Source of the DNA: Candidatus Eiseniibacteriota bacterium
Lineage (GTDB): Bacteria; Arandabacterota; Arandabacteria; Arandabacterales; Arandabacteraceae
Assembly (NCBI GenBank): GCA_030622265.1
Contig: JAUXGG010000006.1
Coordinates: forward strand, 1 to 15,510
Reading direction: 5' to 3'
DNA length: 15,510 bases
Positions 1 to 6,159 of this stretch are shown here, in pieces. A model generated the notes under the pieces. It was not told the origin of the DNA. It was given only the letters and a program-made list of their open reading frames with translations, and did no database searches. The position numbers and the translations under genes are program-made. Position 1 is the first letter of the stretch. Each line of letters starts with the position of its first letter.

Positions 1-10
1 GAGGTAAGGA

Positions 11-244
11 ATGGATGTCAACGTTGACAAGACGCTGGACTGCCAGGGCCTTTCCTGTCCGATGCCCATCCTGAAGCTTGCCAAGGAGATGAAGGGCGTG
101 GATAGTGGGCAGGTTCTGGAGCTTCTGGGCACCGATCCGGGTTCCAAGGGAGACATTCCCGGCTGGTGCGAGAAGACCGGAAACGAGTTCCTTGGGTTCG
201 AAGAAGATGGGGGCGTGTACAAGTTCTATATCCGTAAGTCATGA
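11..244 (+). CDS. tusA: TusA-family sulfur carrier protein (first copy)
   Basis: This 77-aa protein has the TusA fold signature. The CPxP motif (C16-P-M-P19) provides the persulfide-carrying cysteine, followed by the family's D-P-G-S-K-G-D-I-P segment at about 42-50 and W52-C53-E-K-T-G. A second cysteine, C11, lies five residues before the catalytic one. TusA proteins accept sulfane sulfur as a cysteine persulfide from a rhodanese or desulfurase and hand it to DsrE-type or other acceptors in the cytoplasm. There is no signal peptide. GAGGTAAGGA lies directly before the ATG, although the spacing is tight. It sits 62 bp upstream of the YeeE-type permease, a very common pairing in which TusA is thought to receive the imported sulfur. 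Family assignment is firm; the partner is inferred from context. Confidence 0.93.
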   Translation: MDVNVDKTLDCQGLSCPMPILKLAKEMKGVDSGQVLELLGTDPGSKGDIPGWCEKTGNEFLGFEEDGGVYKFYIRKS

Positions 245-306
245 CCCTGGGAGACTACCTGGTCTAGCAAGATCGGGCATTGCTCACTTCGAGAAGGAGA
301 TCTTCA

Positions 307-1518
307 ATGGGAAACGATGAAAAGGGAGCCTGGCGCCAGTTGTGGGGCACATTCTTCGGCAAGACCTGGCCCATGTGGGCCGCAGGTATCTTGCTGGCCT
401 TGCTCAATGTCTGTCTGTTCCTCGTAAAATCTCCGTGGGGTGGAAGTGGTACATACATAAACTGGGGAGAGAACATCTATAGTATGCTCAAGGTGATCGA
501 CCTCCCCAACCTGAAACCCGTCCTATCTCACACGTACGGCCTCCTGGGGCTTCTTACCCTGCTCGGCGCGTTTGCGGGAGCGCTGATGGGGCGGGAGTTT
601 GCGCTGCGCATACCTCCCCCGGGAGAGATGCTCAAAGGGTTCGTGGGCGGCGTTCTCATGGCGCTCGGCGCGACCCTGGGAATCGGCTGCACGATCGGCG
701 GATTCTTAAGCGGGTGGGCGGCGCTCTCCGGTGGGGCCATCATCCTGGCGATAGGCTTTCTCGTGGGGACTTATATCGCCCTGCGCTATCTGTTCTGGGA
801 AATGGAGAACCTGCCCAAGATGAGCGCGGGCAAGAGTTATAACCTGCTGGCGGCAAAGGGACGCCGCGGCATATGGCAACCGGTGCTGGGAGTCATCCTG
901 GTGGTATTCCTGCTCATTGCTTTCGGACGGCATTTCCAGGATAACAACATCCTTGCCATGTTCGCGATTATTGGCCTTGTGATCGGGATCATTCTCCAGC
1001 GTTCCCGGTTCTGCATTGTGAGAGCTTTCAGGGAACCGTTCATGACAGGCGAATCCGAAGCCGCGCTCGGGGTGATGGTTGCGCTGGTCGTTGGGATATT
1101 CGGGTTCACCGTGATCAAGTACATGGGTGTGGGCACTTCAACGCCGGGTGCGGCCAGGGCTCTGGCCATGACCTGGGTCTACCCGCATTTCTGGGTCAAG
1201 GCCTTGATCGGCGGAACGATCTTCGGCCTCGGGATGACCGTGGCCGGGGGATGCGCCATAGGTACCATATGGCGGGCCGGAGAGGGACAGGTCAAACTCT
1301 GGTTCGCGGCACTCGGGTTCATGCTGTTTGCCCCCCTTTCGAAAAAGTTCATAGTTCCGGGGTTCACTCATATCCTTCCGGACTGGGCCCAGCAGAAAGT
1401 GTTTCTTCCCGACTGGTTCGGGTACTGGGGAGCGGTTCTTGTGTTCCTGATCCTGATCGTCCTCTGGTATGTGTTTGTCAAATGGAACGAGCGGACCGGC
1501 AGGTTCTCCGCCGTATAA
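307..1518 (+). CDS. YeeE/YedE-family sulfur-compound permease (TsuA-like)
   Basis: This 403-aa integral membrane protein has about ten hydrophobic stretches. It carries the three cysteine motifs of the YeeE/YedE family: G-I-G-C (C128) followed by T-I-G-G, R-F-C-I-V (C236) and G-G-C-A-I-G-T (C316). In the characterised thiosulfate transporter TsuA such cysteines line the path and relay thiosulfate. Family members are proposed to import thiosulfate or other sulfane sulfur and pass it to a cytoplasmic TusA, which matches the gene before it. The ATG at 307 is preferred because AAGGAGA ends 6 nt upstream; an in-frame TTG at 280 has no such site and would add a non-homologous arginine-rich leader. 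The next gene begins 12 bp after the stop, so co-transcription is likely. The substrate is not decided by sequence. Confidence 0.92.
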   Translation: MGNDEKGAWRQLWGTFFGKTWPMWAAGILLALLNVCLFLVKSPWGGSGTYINWGENIYSMLKVIDLPNLKPVLSHTYGLLGLLTLLGAFAGALMGREFALRIPPPGEMLKGFVGGVLMALGATLGIGCTIGGFLSGWAALSGGAIILAIGFLVGTYIALRYLFWEMENLPKMSAGKSYNLLAAKGRRGIWQPVLGVILVVFLLIAFGRHFQDNNILAMFAIIGLVIGIILQRSRFCIVRAFREPFMTGESEAALGVMVALVVGIFGFTVIKYMGVGTSTPGAARALAMTWVYPHFWVKALIGGTIFGLGMTVAGGCAIGTIWRAGEGQVKLWFAALGFMLFAPLSKKFIVPGFTHILPDWAQQKVFLPDWFGYWGAVLVFLILIVLWYVFVKWNERTGRFSAV

Positions 1519-1530
1519 GGTGAGGTGAGA

Positions 1531-2046
1531 ATGATGAGAGTACTTTCACTCATATCGTTGCTGGCTCTTCTTGCAGCGCTTGCCGGGTGTGGAGGTTCGG
1601 GGATCGAGGGTAGAGGTCCCGCGGCGTGCGCGGATGCCAAGGAGATGGTCGCCAAGGCGAAGGTGGGAGTAAACCAGATAGATATCGAGGAATTCAATGT
1701 ACTGATGGATAGCGATGAGTACTTTACCATCATCGACGTACGCGAACCTGATGAGTTCGATGAGGGCAGCATCCCCGGCGCGATCAATATCCCGCGCGGG
1801 GTTTTGGAGTCAAAGATCGCCAGTGCGAAGTACTGGGACAGCGAAGGCCTGTTCGTGCCCGAGAAGGACGAAGCCATGATCCTGTACGGGCACAAGATCG
1901 AGCGCGGGGTGCTTGCGGCGGAGTCGTTGGTGAAGCTCGGCTATAGCAATGTGAGGCATCTCTACGGGGGATGGGTGGTCTGGACGGAGGGCCCCGACGC
2001 CGTTGAAGTGGAAGAGGTGGAGGAAGAAGGCGGCTGCGGAGGCTGA
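1531..2046 (+). CDS. Rhodanese-like lipoprotein lacking the catalytic cysteine
   Basis: The 171-aa product begins with a short hydrophobic signal ending in a lipobox, L-A-G-C20, so it is probably a lipid-anchored periplasmic protein. A single rhodanese domain follows (about 60-155), with I-I-D-V-R-E-P-D-E-F and S-I-P-G-A-I-N-I-P as typical markers. At the active-site loop the usual cysteine is replaced by glycine (Y-G120-H-K-I-E-R125), while the arginine five residues on remains. It therefore should not act as a normal sulfurtransferase. The tail is acidic and ends in G-G-C169-G-G, which offers a different thiol. ATG at 1531 or 1534 are both plausible after GAGGTGAG; a GTG at 1525 overlaps that site and is less likely. 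It lies directly behind the permease and may dock or bind sulfur for it (inference). Confidence 0.85.
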   Translation: MMRVLSLISLLALLAALAGCGGSGIEGRGPAACADAKEMVAKAKVGVNQIDIEEFNVLMDSDEYFTIIDVREPDEFDEGSIPGAINIPRGVLESKIASAKYWDSEGLFVPEKDEAMILYGHKIERGVLAAESLVKLGYSNVRHLYGGWVVWTEGPDAVEVEEVEEEGGCGG

Positions 2047-2211
2047 TGGACCGGCCGGATGGTCGGACGGATGACAAATGAATATTGTGAAGAGAATGAG
2101 GTATTGGTAGAGCGGTGGATTGCAAGATGAGGAAGGGGGGAAGACTAGAGTTCCTGCGGTGGCCGTCTTCAAGCGAGGAGGGCCGGCCGTAACCAACTGA
2201 TTACAAACCAG

Positions 2212-2226
2212 GGACTCGATGAGTCC
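2212..2226 (+). other. Perfect 6-bp hairpin (possible leader structure)
   Basis: GGACTC and GAGTCC pair perfectly around a GAT triloop. There is no T-run after it, so it is not a standard intrinsic terminator. It lies 39 bp upstream of the double-rhodanese start codon and could structure that leader. Function is unknown. Confidence 0.3.
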
Positions 2227-2235
2227 ACGGCAAGG

Positions 2236-2257
2236 TACTTAAGAGGTATTTAAGAGG
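2236..2257 (+). repeat. Two tandem 11-bp repeats containing duplicated Shine-Dalgarno-like sites
   Basis: TACTTAAGAGG (2236-2246) is followed at once by TATTTAAGAGG (2247-2257), identical apart from one base. The second copy ends 8 nt before the ATG at 2266 and, extended into AGGAGA, is the ribosome binding site of the double-rhodanese lipoprotein. The first copy is a spare AAGAGG one helical turn upstream. Confidence 0.55.
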
Positions 2258-2265
2258 AGATTAAG

Positions 2266-3240
2266 ATGAAAAGCACGACCAGATATTTCCTGATCTTGTT
2301 GGCCCTGGCGGCCACGATCCTGGCCGGATGCTCCGAAAACACGAATGCGCCACCGGTCGGGGAGGGCAGTTTCGCCACCCTGAGAACGTATCTTATAGCC
2401 AATAATCTTGACCTTCCCGACATTCTCAGCAGTTGGACCATACTTGCAGTTGATGTGGAGCCAGATCCCTCATTATTCTACATAATAGATATCCGTGAGG
2501 AAGACGTGTATGACACGGGGCATATCCCAGGCGCCGTGAATGCCGAGCTGGACGACATCCTTGACTTCGCCGGCCAGAGCGGCGGGAAGCCCATAGTGGT
2601 CGTCTGTCTCACCGGTCAGGTTGCGGGTCATGCGGTGATGGCTCTCCGCCTGAGCGGATATGAGGATGCCAAGGTGCTGAAGTGGGGCATGAGCTCCTGG
2701 AACGGGGACTTCGACCTGTGGACTCCCAATACGGGAAGCATCGCCGTGGGTCACGCCAATTGGGTGGATGGTCCTGCCCCGGCGTCTGTCGGCCATGAGT
2801 ATCCCCTCCTGGTTACCATCGAGACCGAAGGGGCGGGCATTCTCGCCGAACGAGTTGATGCCATGCTCTCCGGTGGCTTCAAGGGAGAACCAGCTGGGGA
2901 CGTTCTTGAGACACCCGGCAACTATTTCATAAACAACTACTTCGAAGCCGATGATGTCACGACATACGGGATCATCGACGGTGCATACAGGATCTTACCT
3001 CTCAGTCTCGAGGACAATGAGTTTATGTACTATGACCCGGACGAGACCGTCGTCAGCTACTGCTGGACCGGTCAGACCTCATCGATGGTCACGGCGTACC
3101 TGACCATCCTGGGATATGACGCCAAGAGCCTCAAGTTCGGGACTAATGCGCTCATCTACAGCGAGCTGACTGCACACAAGTGGACCGCCTCGGCTGATTA
3201 CGACTACGAAACCACGACGCTGGCCTGGACGGCTAGGTAG
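2266..3240 (+). CDS. Double-rhodanese-domain lipoprotein
   Basis: The 324-aa product has a signal peptide with lipobox I-L-A-G-C22, so it is predicted to be a lipid-anchored protein of the periplasm or outer membrane. The first rhodanese domain spans about 40-165, with I-I-D-I-R-E-E-D-V-Y, G-H-I-P-G-A-V and catalytic loop V-C114-L-T-G-Q. The second spans about 200-310, with loop Y-C266-W-T-G-Q-T-S. Both catalytic cysteines are present, but both loops have Gln where many rhodaneses carry Arg, which suggests a shared variant substrate pocket. The residue pattern between the domains is not otherwise recognised. The probable role is persulfide transfer outside the cytoplasmic membrane, in series with the YeeE permease and the secreted sulfurtransferase downstream. 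Strong SD (AAGAGGAGA) before the ATG. Confidence 0.88.
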   Translation: MKSTTRYFLILLALAATILAGCSENTNAPPVGEGSFATLRTYLIANNLDLPDILSSWTILAVDVEPDPSLFYIIDIREEDVYDTGHIPGAVNAELDDILDFAGQSGGKPIVVVCLTGQVAGHAVMALRLSGYEDAKVLKWGMSSWNGDFDLWTPNTGSIAVGHANWVDGPAPASVGHEYPLLVTIETEGAGILAERVDAMLSGGFKGEPAGDVLETPGNYFINNYFEADDVTTYGIIDGAYRILPLSLEDNEFMYYDPDETVVSYCWTGQTSSMVTAYLTILGYDAKSLKFGTNALIYSELTAHKWTASADYDYETTTLAWTAR

Positions 3241-3248
3241 GGAGACTG

Positions 3249-3273
3249 GCCGGTGAAGGCCGGCGATTGCCGG
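3249..3273 (+). repeat. Three GCCGG cores at 10-bp spacing after the stop codon
   Basis: GCCGG occurs at 3249, 3259 and 3269, starting 9 bases after the double-rhodanese stop codon. Adjacent copies can form a short 5-bp stem (GCCGG with CCGGC around TGAAGG). It resembles the GCCGG-based repeat found at 6013-6061. Confidence 0.4.
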
Positions 3274-3313
3274 TCAAGAGATTTAACCGGATAGTATGGT
3301 TCTAACCGCAGGT

Positions 3314-3345
3314 ACAGGGGAGTCTGAAGGCCTGAGATCCCCTGT
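3314..3345 (+). other. Stem-loop in the leader of the porin gene
   Basis: ACAGGGGA (3314-3321) and TCCCCTGT (3338-3345) form a perfect 8-bp stem. It can be extended inward by TCT/AGA after one bulged G, leaving a 9-nt loop. It ends a few bases before the porin ribosome binding site (AAAGGAG, 3348-3354). There is no T-tract, so it is more likely a 5' mRNA stabiliser, processing site or translational control element than a terminator. Confidence 0.45.
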
Positions 3346-3361
3346 CGAAAGGAGATTGAAG

Positions 3362-4438
3362 ATGAGGGATTCGTGGCTCTGGCTGCTGATCGCAATGCTG
3401 CTTCTTCCTGCAGCAGCTTTTGGACAGGGATGCATGGGAGGGGGATCCGAGGAAGGCGTCAATGTCGTAGGCTTTATTCAGCCGCAGTTCGAGTATTATC
3501 CGAATCCCGATTCCGACCAGGAAGAGCTTACGTTCTCTTTCTTGAGGGCGAGACTGGGGGTCGTCGGTGACGTCCCCTACGATATCAGCTATTACTTCGT
3601 GATGGAGTTCAGCCCATTCATGGCTGGTGAGCCCCCGTACATGCTTGACGCGTTCCTCACCTACACGCGTCTGTCATATGCCAATATCTCATTCGGGCAG
3701 TTCAAGCATCCTTTCAGCATGGAGCGAAACACCGCCTGTTCCGGGCTTCATACGATAAGACGGTCGATGGTCGTCAACAAGCTGGTGCTGGACAGGGACA
3801 TGGGCATAATGGCTCTTGGGAGCATTACCGAGGGGCTTGACTACCGCTTCGCCGTGATGAACGGGTCGGGGAGGAATTCAAGAGACGATAACAAGGATAA
3901 GGATATCGTCGGCCGCGTGATCTATGATGCTCTCCCTGCGTTGCGCCTTCTCCCGTTCCCTACACCGGTCGAGTGCCTGACCCTCGGCGCCGGGTTTGCA
4001 TCCGGCAGCTCCAAGGGTGAGGAGGAGGATGATCCGGATGCCACCAGGACGAGGTATGGCGGCGACTTCGAGGTCCGCTACAAGGACTTCCTCGCCCAGG
4101 GTGAGTATATATACGGCAAGGATGAAGGGGCCCATTGGGAAGGCGGCGGTTGCGGCGGCGATCCGGTGCTCGTGGAGGGATCTACCGAGAGCGATGGCTT
4201 CTTCGTCACGATGCTCTACACGACGGATTGGAACCTCGAGCCGGTCCTGAAGTACGAACGGTATGATCCGGACACCGAGGTTGAGGATGACATGTGGCAT
4301 TCCTGGACCTACGGGCTCAACTACTTCATGAATGACTGGACAAGGCTCCAGGTCAACTACATACGAAAGATAGAGGATTTCGTGCCTGCATATAATAATG
4401 ATCAGTTCCTTGTCCAGATGCAGGTGAAGATCCAGTAA
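3362..4438 (+). CDS. Porin O/P-like outer-membrane beta-barrel channel
   Basis: The 358-aa product has a signal peptide (hydrophobic to about residue 20, likely cut near A-F-G-Q). The rest is dominated by alternating beta-strand patterns with many aromatic residues. The segment G-Q-F-K-H-P-F-S-M-E-R, followed by I-R-R-S and R-D-M-G-I, is characteristic of phosphate-selective porin O/P relatives. The C-terminus (F-L-V-Q-M-Q-V-K-I-Q) is a strand but lacks a terminal aromatic residue. A glycine-rich loop carries G-G-G-C264-G-G. The start at 3362 has AAAGGAG 7 nt upstream and opens directly into the signal peptide; an earlier in-frame ATG at 3296 would add 22 residues before it. Its place between two exported sulfurtransferases suggests passage of an anionic sulfur compound such as thiosulfate or polysulfide, rather than phosphate (inference). 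Confidence 0.85.
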   Translation: MRDSWLWLLIAMLLLPAAAFGQGCMGGGSEEGVNVVGFIQPQFEYYPNPDSDQEELTFSFLRARLGVVGDVPYDISYYFVMEFSPFMAGEPPYMLDAFLTYTRLSYANISFGQFKHPFSMERNTACSGLHTIRRSMVVNKLVLDRDMGIMALGSITEGLDYRFAVMNGSGRNSRDDNKDKDIVGRVIYDALPALRLLPFPTPVECLTLGAGFASGSSKGEEEDDPDATRTRYGGDFEVRYKDFLAQGEYIYGKDEGAHWEGGGCGGDPVLVEGSTESDGFFVTMLYTTDWNLEPVLKYERYDPDTEVEDDMWHSWTYGLNYFMNDWTRLQVNYIRKIEDFVPAYNNDQFLVQMQVKIQ

Positions 4439-4486
4439 GTGTCGAGCGGTCACAGTGTTCGCAATCCGAAAGGAAGGAGGCCTGAT

Positions 4487-5353
4487 GTGAAAAAGTTTAG
4501 CCGGTACGCGGCTGTTCTCGTCATATCACTTCTTGTTTCGCAGGCTGCGCTCGCCCAGCTCGTCTCCGTGAGTGAACTGTCAGAGATGATGGAAAAGGGC
4601 GATGTGGTAGTGGTGTCGGCGAGGATACCCAAGGACTATGCGAAAGTGCATATCCCCGGCGCGGTCAATCTCTGGCACAAGGATCTCTATAAGGCTGGCG
4701 ACATCCAGGCCATTCTAAAAAGCCCGGAGGAAATCGCGGAAGTACTTGGAGGCCTGGGCATCAGCGCCGATGAGACGGTCGTCGTCTACGACAGCGGCAA
4801 GACCAAGTTCGCGGGGCGCATCTACTGGATCCTCAAGTATATGGGGGCCGAGGATGTCCGGTTGCTCGACGGGAACATGAAGATGTGGCGGAAGGGACGA
4901 AAGTCGGTGACCAAGGATGTGGCTGAGATCACGCCGGCCGAGTTCGTTGCTTCTCCGGTGGAATCGATCTACGCTTCGATCGACTATGTGAAATCCGGTC
5001 TGGGCAAAGAGGGTTTTGTTCTGATCGATGCCAGGGATGAAGACGAGTATAATGGCAAGAAGGGCGAGACGAAGCGAAAGGGACATATCCCCGGCTCGGT
5101 CCGCCTGGACTATGTGGAAGTCCTGAATGAGGACGGCACACTGAAGTCGAAAGACGACCTGGCCAAGGTCTTCTCCTTGGCGAAGATCACCCCGGATAAG
5201 GACGTGGTCATCTACTGCGAGACAAGCGTACGTGCGGGAATCATCTACCTGGCCTTGACCTCGATCCTGGATTATCCCAGAGTCAGGGTATATGACGGTG
5301 CGCTGTACGAGTGGTCCGCCGATGCGGGCAACGCGGTCGAAGCGAAGGACTGA
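4487..5353 (+). CDS. Secreted two-domain thiosulfate/3-mercaptopyruvate-type sulfurtransferase
   Basis: The 288-aa protein has a Sec signal peptide ending A-L-A23-Q. Two rhodanese domains follow in the classic arrangement. The first (about 25-140) is the non-catalytic one, with Asp at the active-site position (V-Y-D102-S-G-K-T-K). The second (about 155-285) has I-D-A-R-D-E-D-E-Y, G-H-I-P-G-S-V and the catalytic loop Y-C244-E-T-S-V-R-A. It should transfer sulfane sulfur from a donor such as thiosulfate to a thiol in the periplasm. The start is taken as GTG at 4487, with GGAGG six bases upstream, since this begins exactly at the signal peptide (M-K-K-F). An earlier in-frame GTG at 4439 would place a charged stretch in front, and the ATG at 4485 runs straight into a stop. 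Confidence 0.9.
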   Translation: MKKFSRYAAVLVISLLVSQAALAQLVSVSELSEMMEKGDVVVVSARIPKDYAKVHIPGAVNLWHKDLYKAGDIQAILKSPEEIAEVLGGLGISADETVVVYDSGKTKFAGRIYWILKYMGAEDVRLLDGNMKMWRKGRKSVTKDVAEITPAEFVASPVESIYASIDYVKSGLGKEGFVLIDARDEDEYNGKKGETKRKGHIPGSVRLDYVEVLNEDGTLKSKDDLAKVFSLAKITPDKDVVIYCETSVRAGIIYLALTSILDYPRVRVYDGALYEWSADAGNAVEAKD

Positions 5354-5379
5354 ACCGGCCAGGAAGGGAGATAGCAGAA

Positions 5380-5739
5380 ATGGCAAAAACGGCAATCACG
5401 ATTAACGGTGCCGAGGGAAAGAATATCTTTCCCGCCGTCACCATAGCTGTCTCGGCGGCTGCGAGCGGTGACGAGGTCATACTCTTCTTCACCCCGGGCG
5501 GGGCGCCCGCGATGGTGAAGGGAGCGCTCGAGAAGCTGAATGAGGAGGCCAAGAACCTGCCCGACCTCATGGAGATGATAGAAGGCCTCGAGATGCTGAA
5601 CGCGAGGTTCCTGGTCTGCGAGCTCGCCTTTGCGGTGCACGGCTTCGGAGAAGAGGACCTCAGGAAAGGCGCCGAGGTTGTTGGCGCGACCACCTTTGTG
5701 GGTGCGGCCGACGGTGCCGGACTGACGCTTTCGTTTTAA
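5380..5739 (+). CDS. DsrE-like small sulfur-relay protein
   Basis: The 119-aa cytoplasmic protein resembles the DsrE/DsrF/TusD superfamily: an N-terminal strand (A-I-T-I-N), a helix rich in alanine, then G-D-E-V-I-L-F-F-T-P-G-G, and near the C-terminus V-V-G-A-T-T-F-V-G-A. A single cysteine, C80, in the segment R-F-L-V-C-E-L-A-F lies where DsrE2/DsrE3-type proteins hold their persulfide cysteine. Such proteins exchange sulfane sulfur with TusA, and a tusA gene follows only 32 bp downstream. ATG at 5380 follows GGGAG at 5366-5370 with slightly long spacing. DsrE3A-type partners of sulfur-oxidising Hdr complexes are one comparison, but which DsrE subgroup this is cannot be settled without a tree. 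Confidence 0.78.
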   Translation: MAKTAITINGAEGKNIFPAVTIAVSAAASGDEVILFFTPGGAPAMVKGALEKLNEEAKNLPDLMEMIEGLEMLNARFLVCELAFAVHGFGEEDLRKGAEVVGATTFVGAADGAGLTLSF

Positions 5740-5771
5740 GCGGAACGGATATAGAGAGAAGGAGAGAGACA

Positions 5772-5996
5772 ATGGCAACAGAACAACTCGATTGTTTGGG
5801 ATTGAAGTGCCCGCAGCCTATTCTGAAGGTCGTCGTGAAGATGGCGAGCATGCAGCCGGGCGACATCATAGAGGTATTGGCGGACTGTCCGTCTTTCCCT
5901 ACCGACATGAAGGCGTGGTGTGAGAAGACCGGCAAGGTCTTGCTCATGCTTTCGTCGGATGGAACAGGGAAGCATACGGCGCAGATCCAGCTCTAG
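5772..5996 (+). CDS. tusA: TusA-family sulfur carrier protein (second copy)
   Basis: This 74-aa protein has C13-P-Q-P16 as its persulfide site within the typical L-D-C-L-G-L-K-C-P-Q-P-I-L-K opening. Further cysteines are C8, C39 (A-D-C-P-S-F) and C50 (A-W-C-E-K-T-G). C39 replaces the D-P-G region of the first TusA in this window, so the two copies are clearly diverged paralogues and may serve different partners. It ends the sulfur block, directly behind the DsrE-like gene, and a TusA-DsrE pair normally forms a cytoplasmic persulfide relay. GGAGAGAGAC before the ATG gives a good ribosome binding site. The extra cysteine C39 could allow a disulfide or trisulfide with C13 or C50 (inference). Confidence 0.93.
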   Translation: MATEQLDCLGLKCPQPILKVVVKMASMQPGDIIEVLADCPSFPTDMKAWCEKTGKVLLMLSSDGTGKHTAQIQL

Positions 5997-6012
5997 CCCG
6001 GGTCATTTATGA

Positions 6013-6061
6013 GCCGGATACAGGCCGGATACAGGCCGGACATAAGCCGGGTATGGGCCGG
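6013..6061 (+). repeat. Five-copy 11-bp tandem repeat with GCCGG core
   Basis: GCCGG occurs at 6013, 6024, 6035, 6046 and 6057, exactly every 11 bp. The first two units are identical (GCCGGATACAG) and the next two are variants (GCCGGACATAA, GCCGGGTATGG). The array begins 17 bp after the second tusA stop. It could be an operator with one site per helical turn, or simply a replication-slippage repeat. Confidence 0.65.
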
Positions 6062-6062
6062 A

Positions 6063-6121
6063 GGACGGCAGCAAGTGACGGGCACCACGGAGTGGCGCGC
6101 TTTTAGAAGGCCATGCCGTCC
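6063..6121 (+). other. Potential long-range stem-loop between the sulfur block and the mvhD-hdrA block
   Basis: GGACGGCA (6063-6070) and TGCCGTCC (6114-6121) are a perfect 8-bp inverted repeat enclosing 43 nt. Inside lies a smaller hairpin, CCAC (6085-6088) with GTGG (6092-6095), extendable past one mismatch, followed by GCGCTTTTAG. The short T-run gives a weak terminator-like look. It may separate or attenuate transcription between the two gene blocks. This is a structural suggestion only. Confidence 0.3.
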
Positions 6122-6159
6122 CCGTTTCCGGGCCCTGTTGTTGAGAAAGATGCAGGAAG

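Larger units (their letters stand above)
2047..2265. other. 219-bp intergenic gap with imperfect repeat and a small hairpin
   Basis: No convincing gene is visible here. Right after the stop codon an imperfect 12-bp tandem unit occurs (2051-2062 and 2063-2074, sharing the CGGxCGGATG pattern), then a more AT-rich stretch around 2075-2115. A perfect GGCCGGCC palindrome lies at 2181-2188. No sigma-70 promoter stood out clearly, but this gap is long enough to carry one for the downstream rhodanese-porin genes. Confidence 0.4.

Noticed and set aside
2071-2130. Small 19-codon open frame in the gap after the first rhodanese
   Set aside because: No ribosome binding site and no recognisable features; length fits chance.
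2212-2230. GATGAGTCC string resembling part of a hammerhead ribozyme core
   Set aside because: The match is part of a simple 6-bp hairpin; the other conserved core and stems are not present.
5380-5739. Assignment as dsrE of a dsrEFH sulfur-oxidation operon
   Set aside because: No dsrF, dsrH, dsrC or dsrAB is present; only the superfamily is supported.
6013-6061. CRISPR array
   Set aside because: Units are only 11 bp with no spacers and no cas genes nearby.
6082-6104. Intrinsic terminator
   Set aside because: The inner hairpin has only a 4-bp core with a mismatch and just four T residues; kept only as part of a tentative structure.
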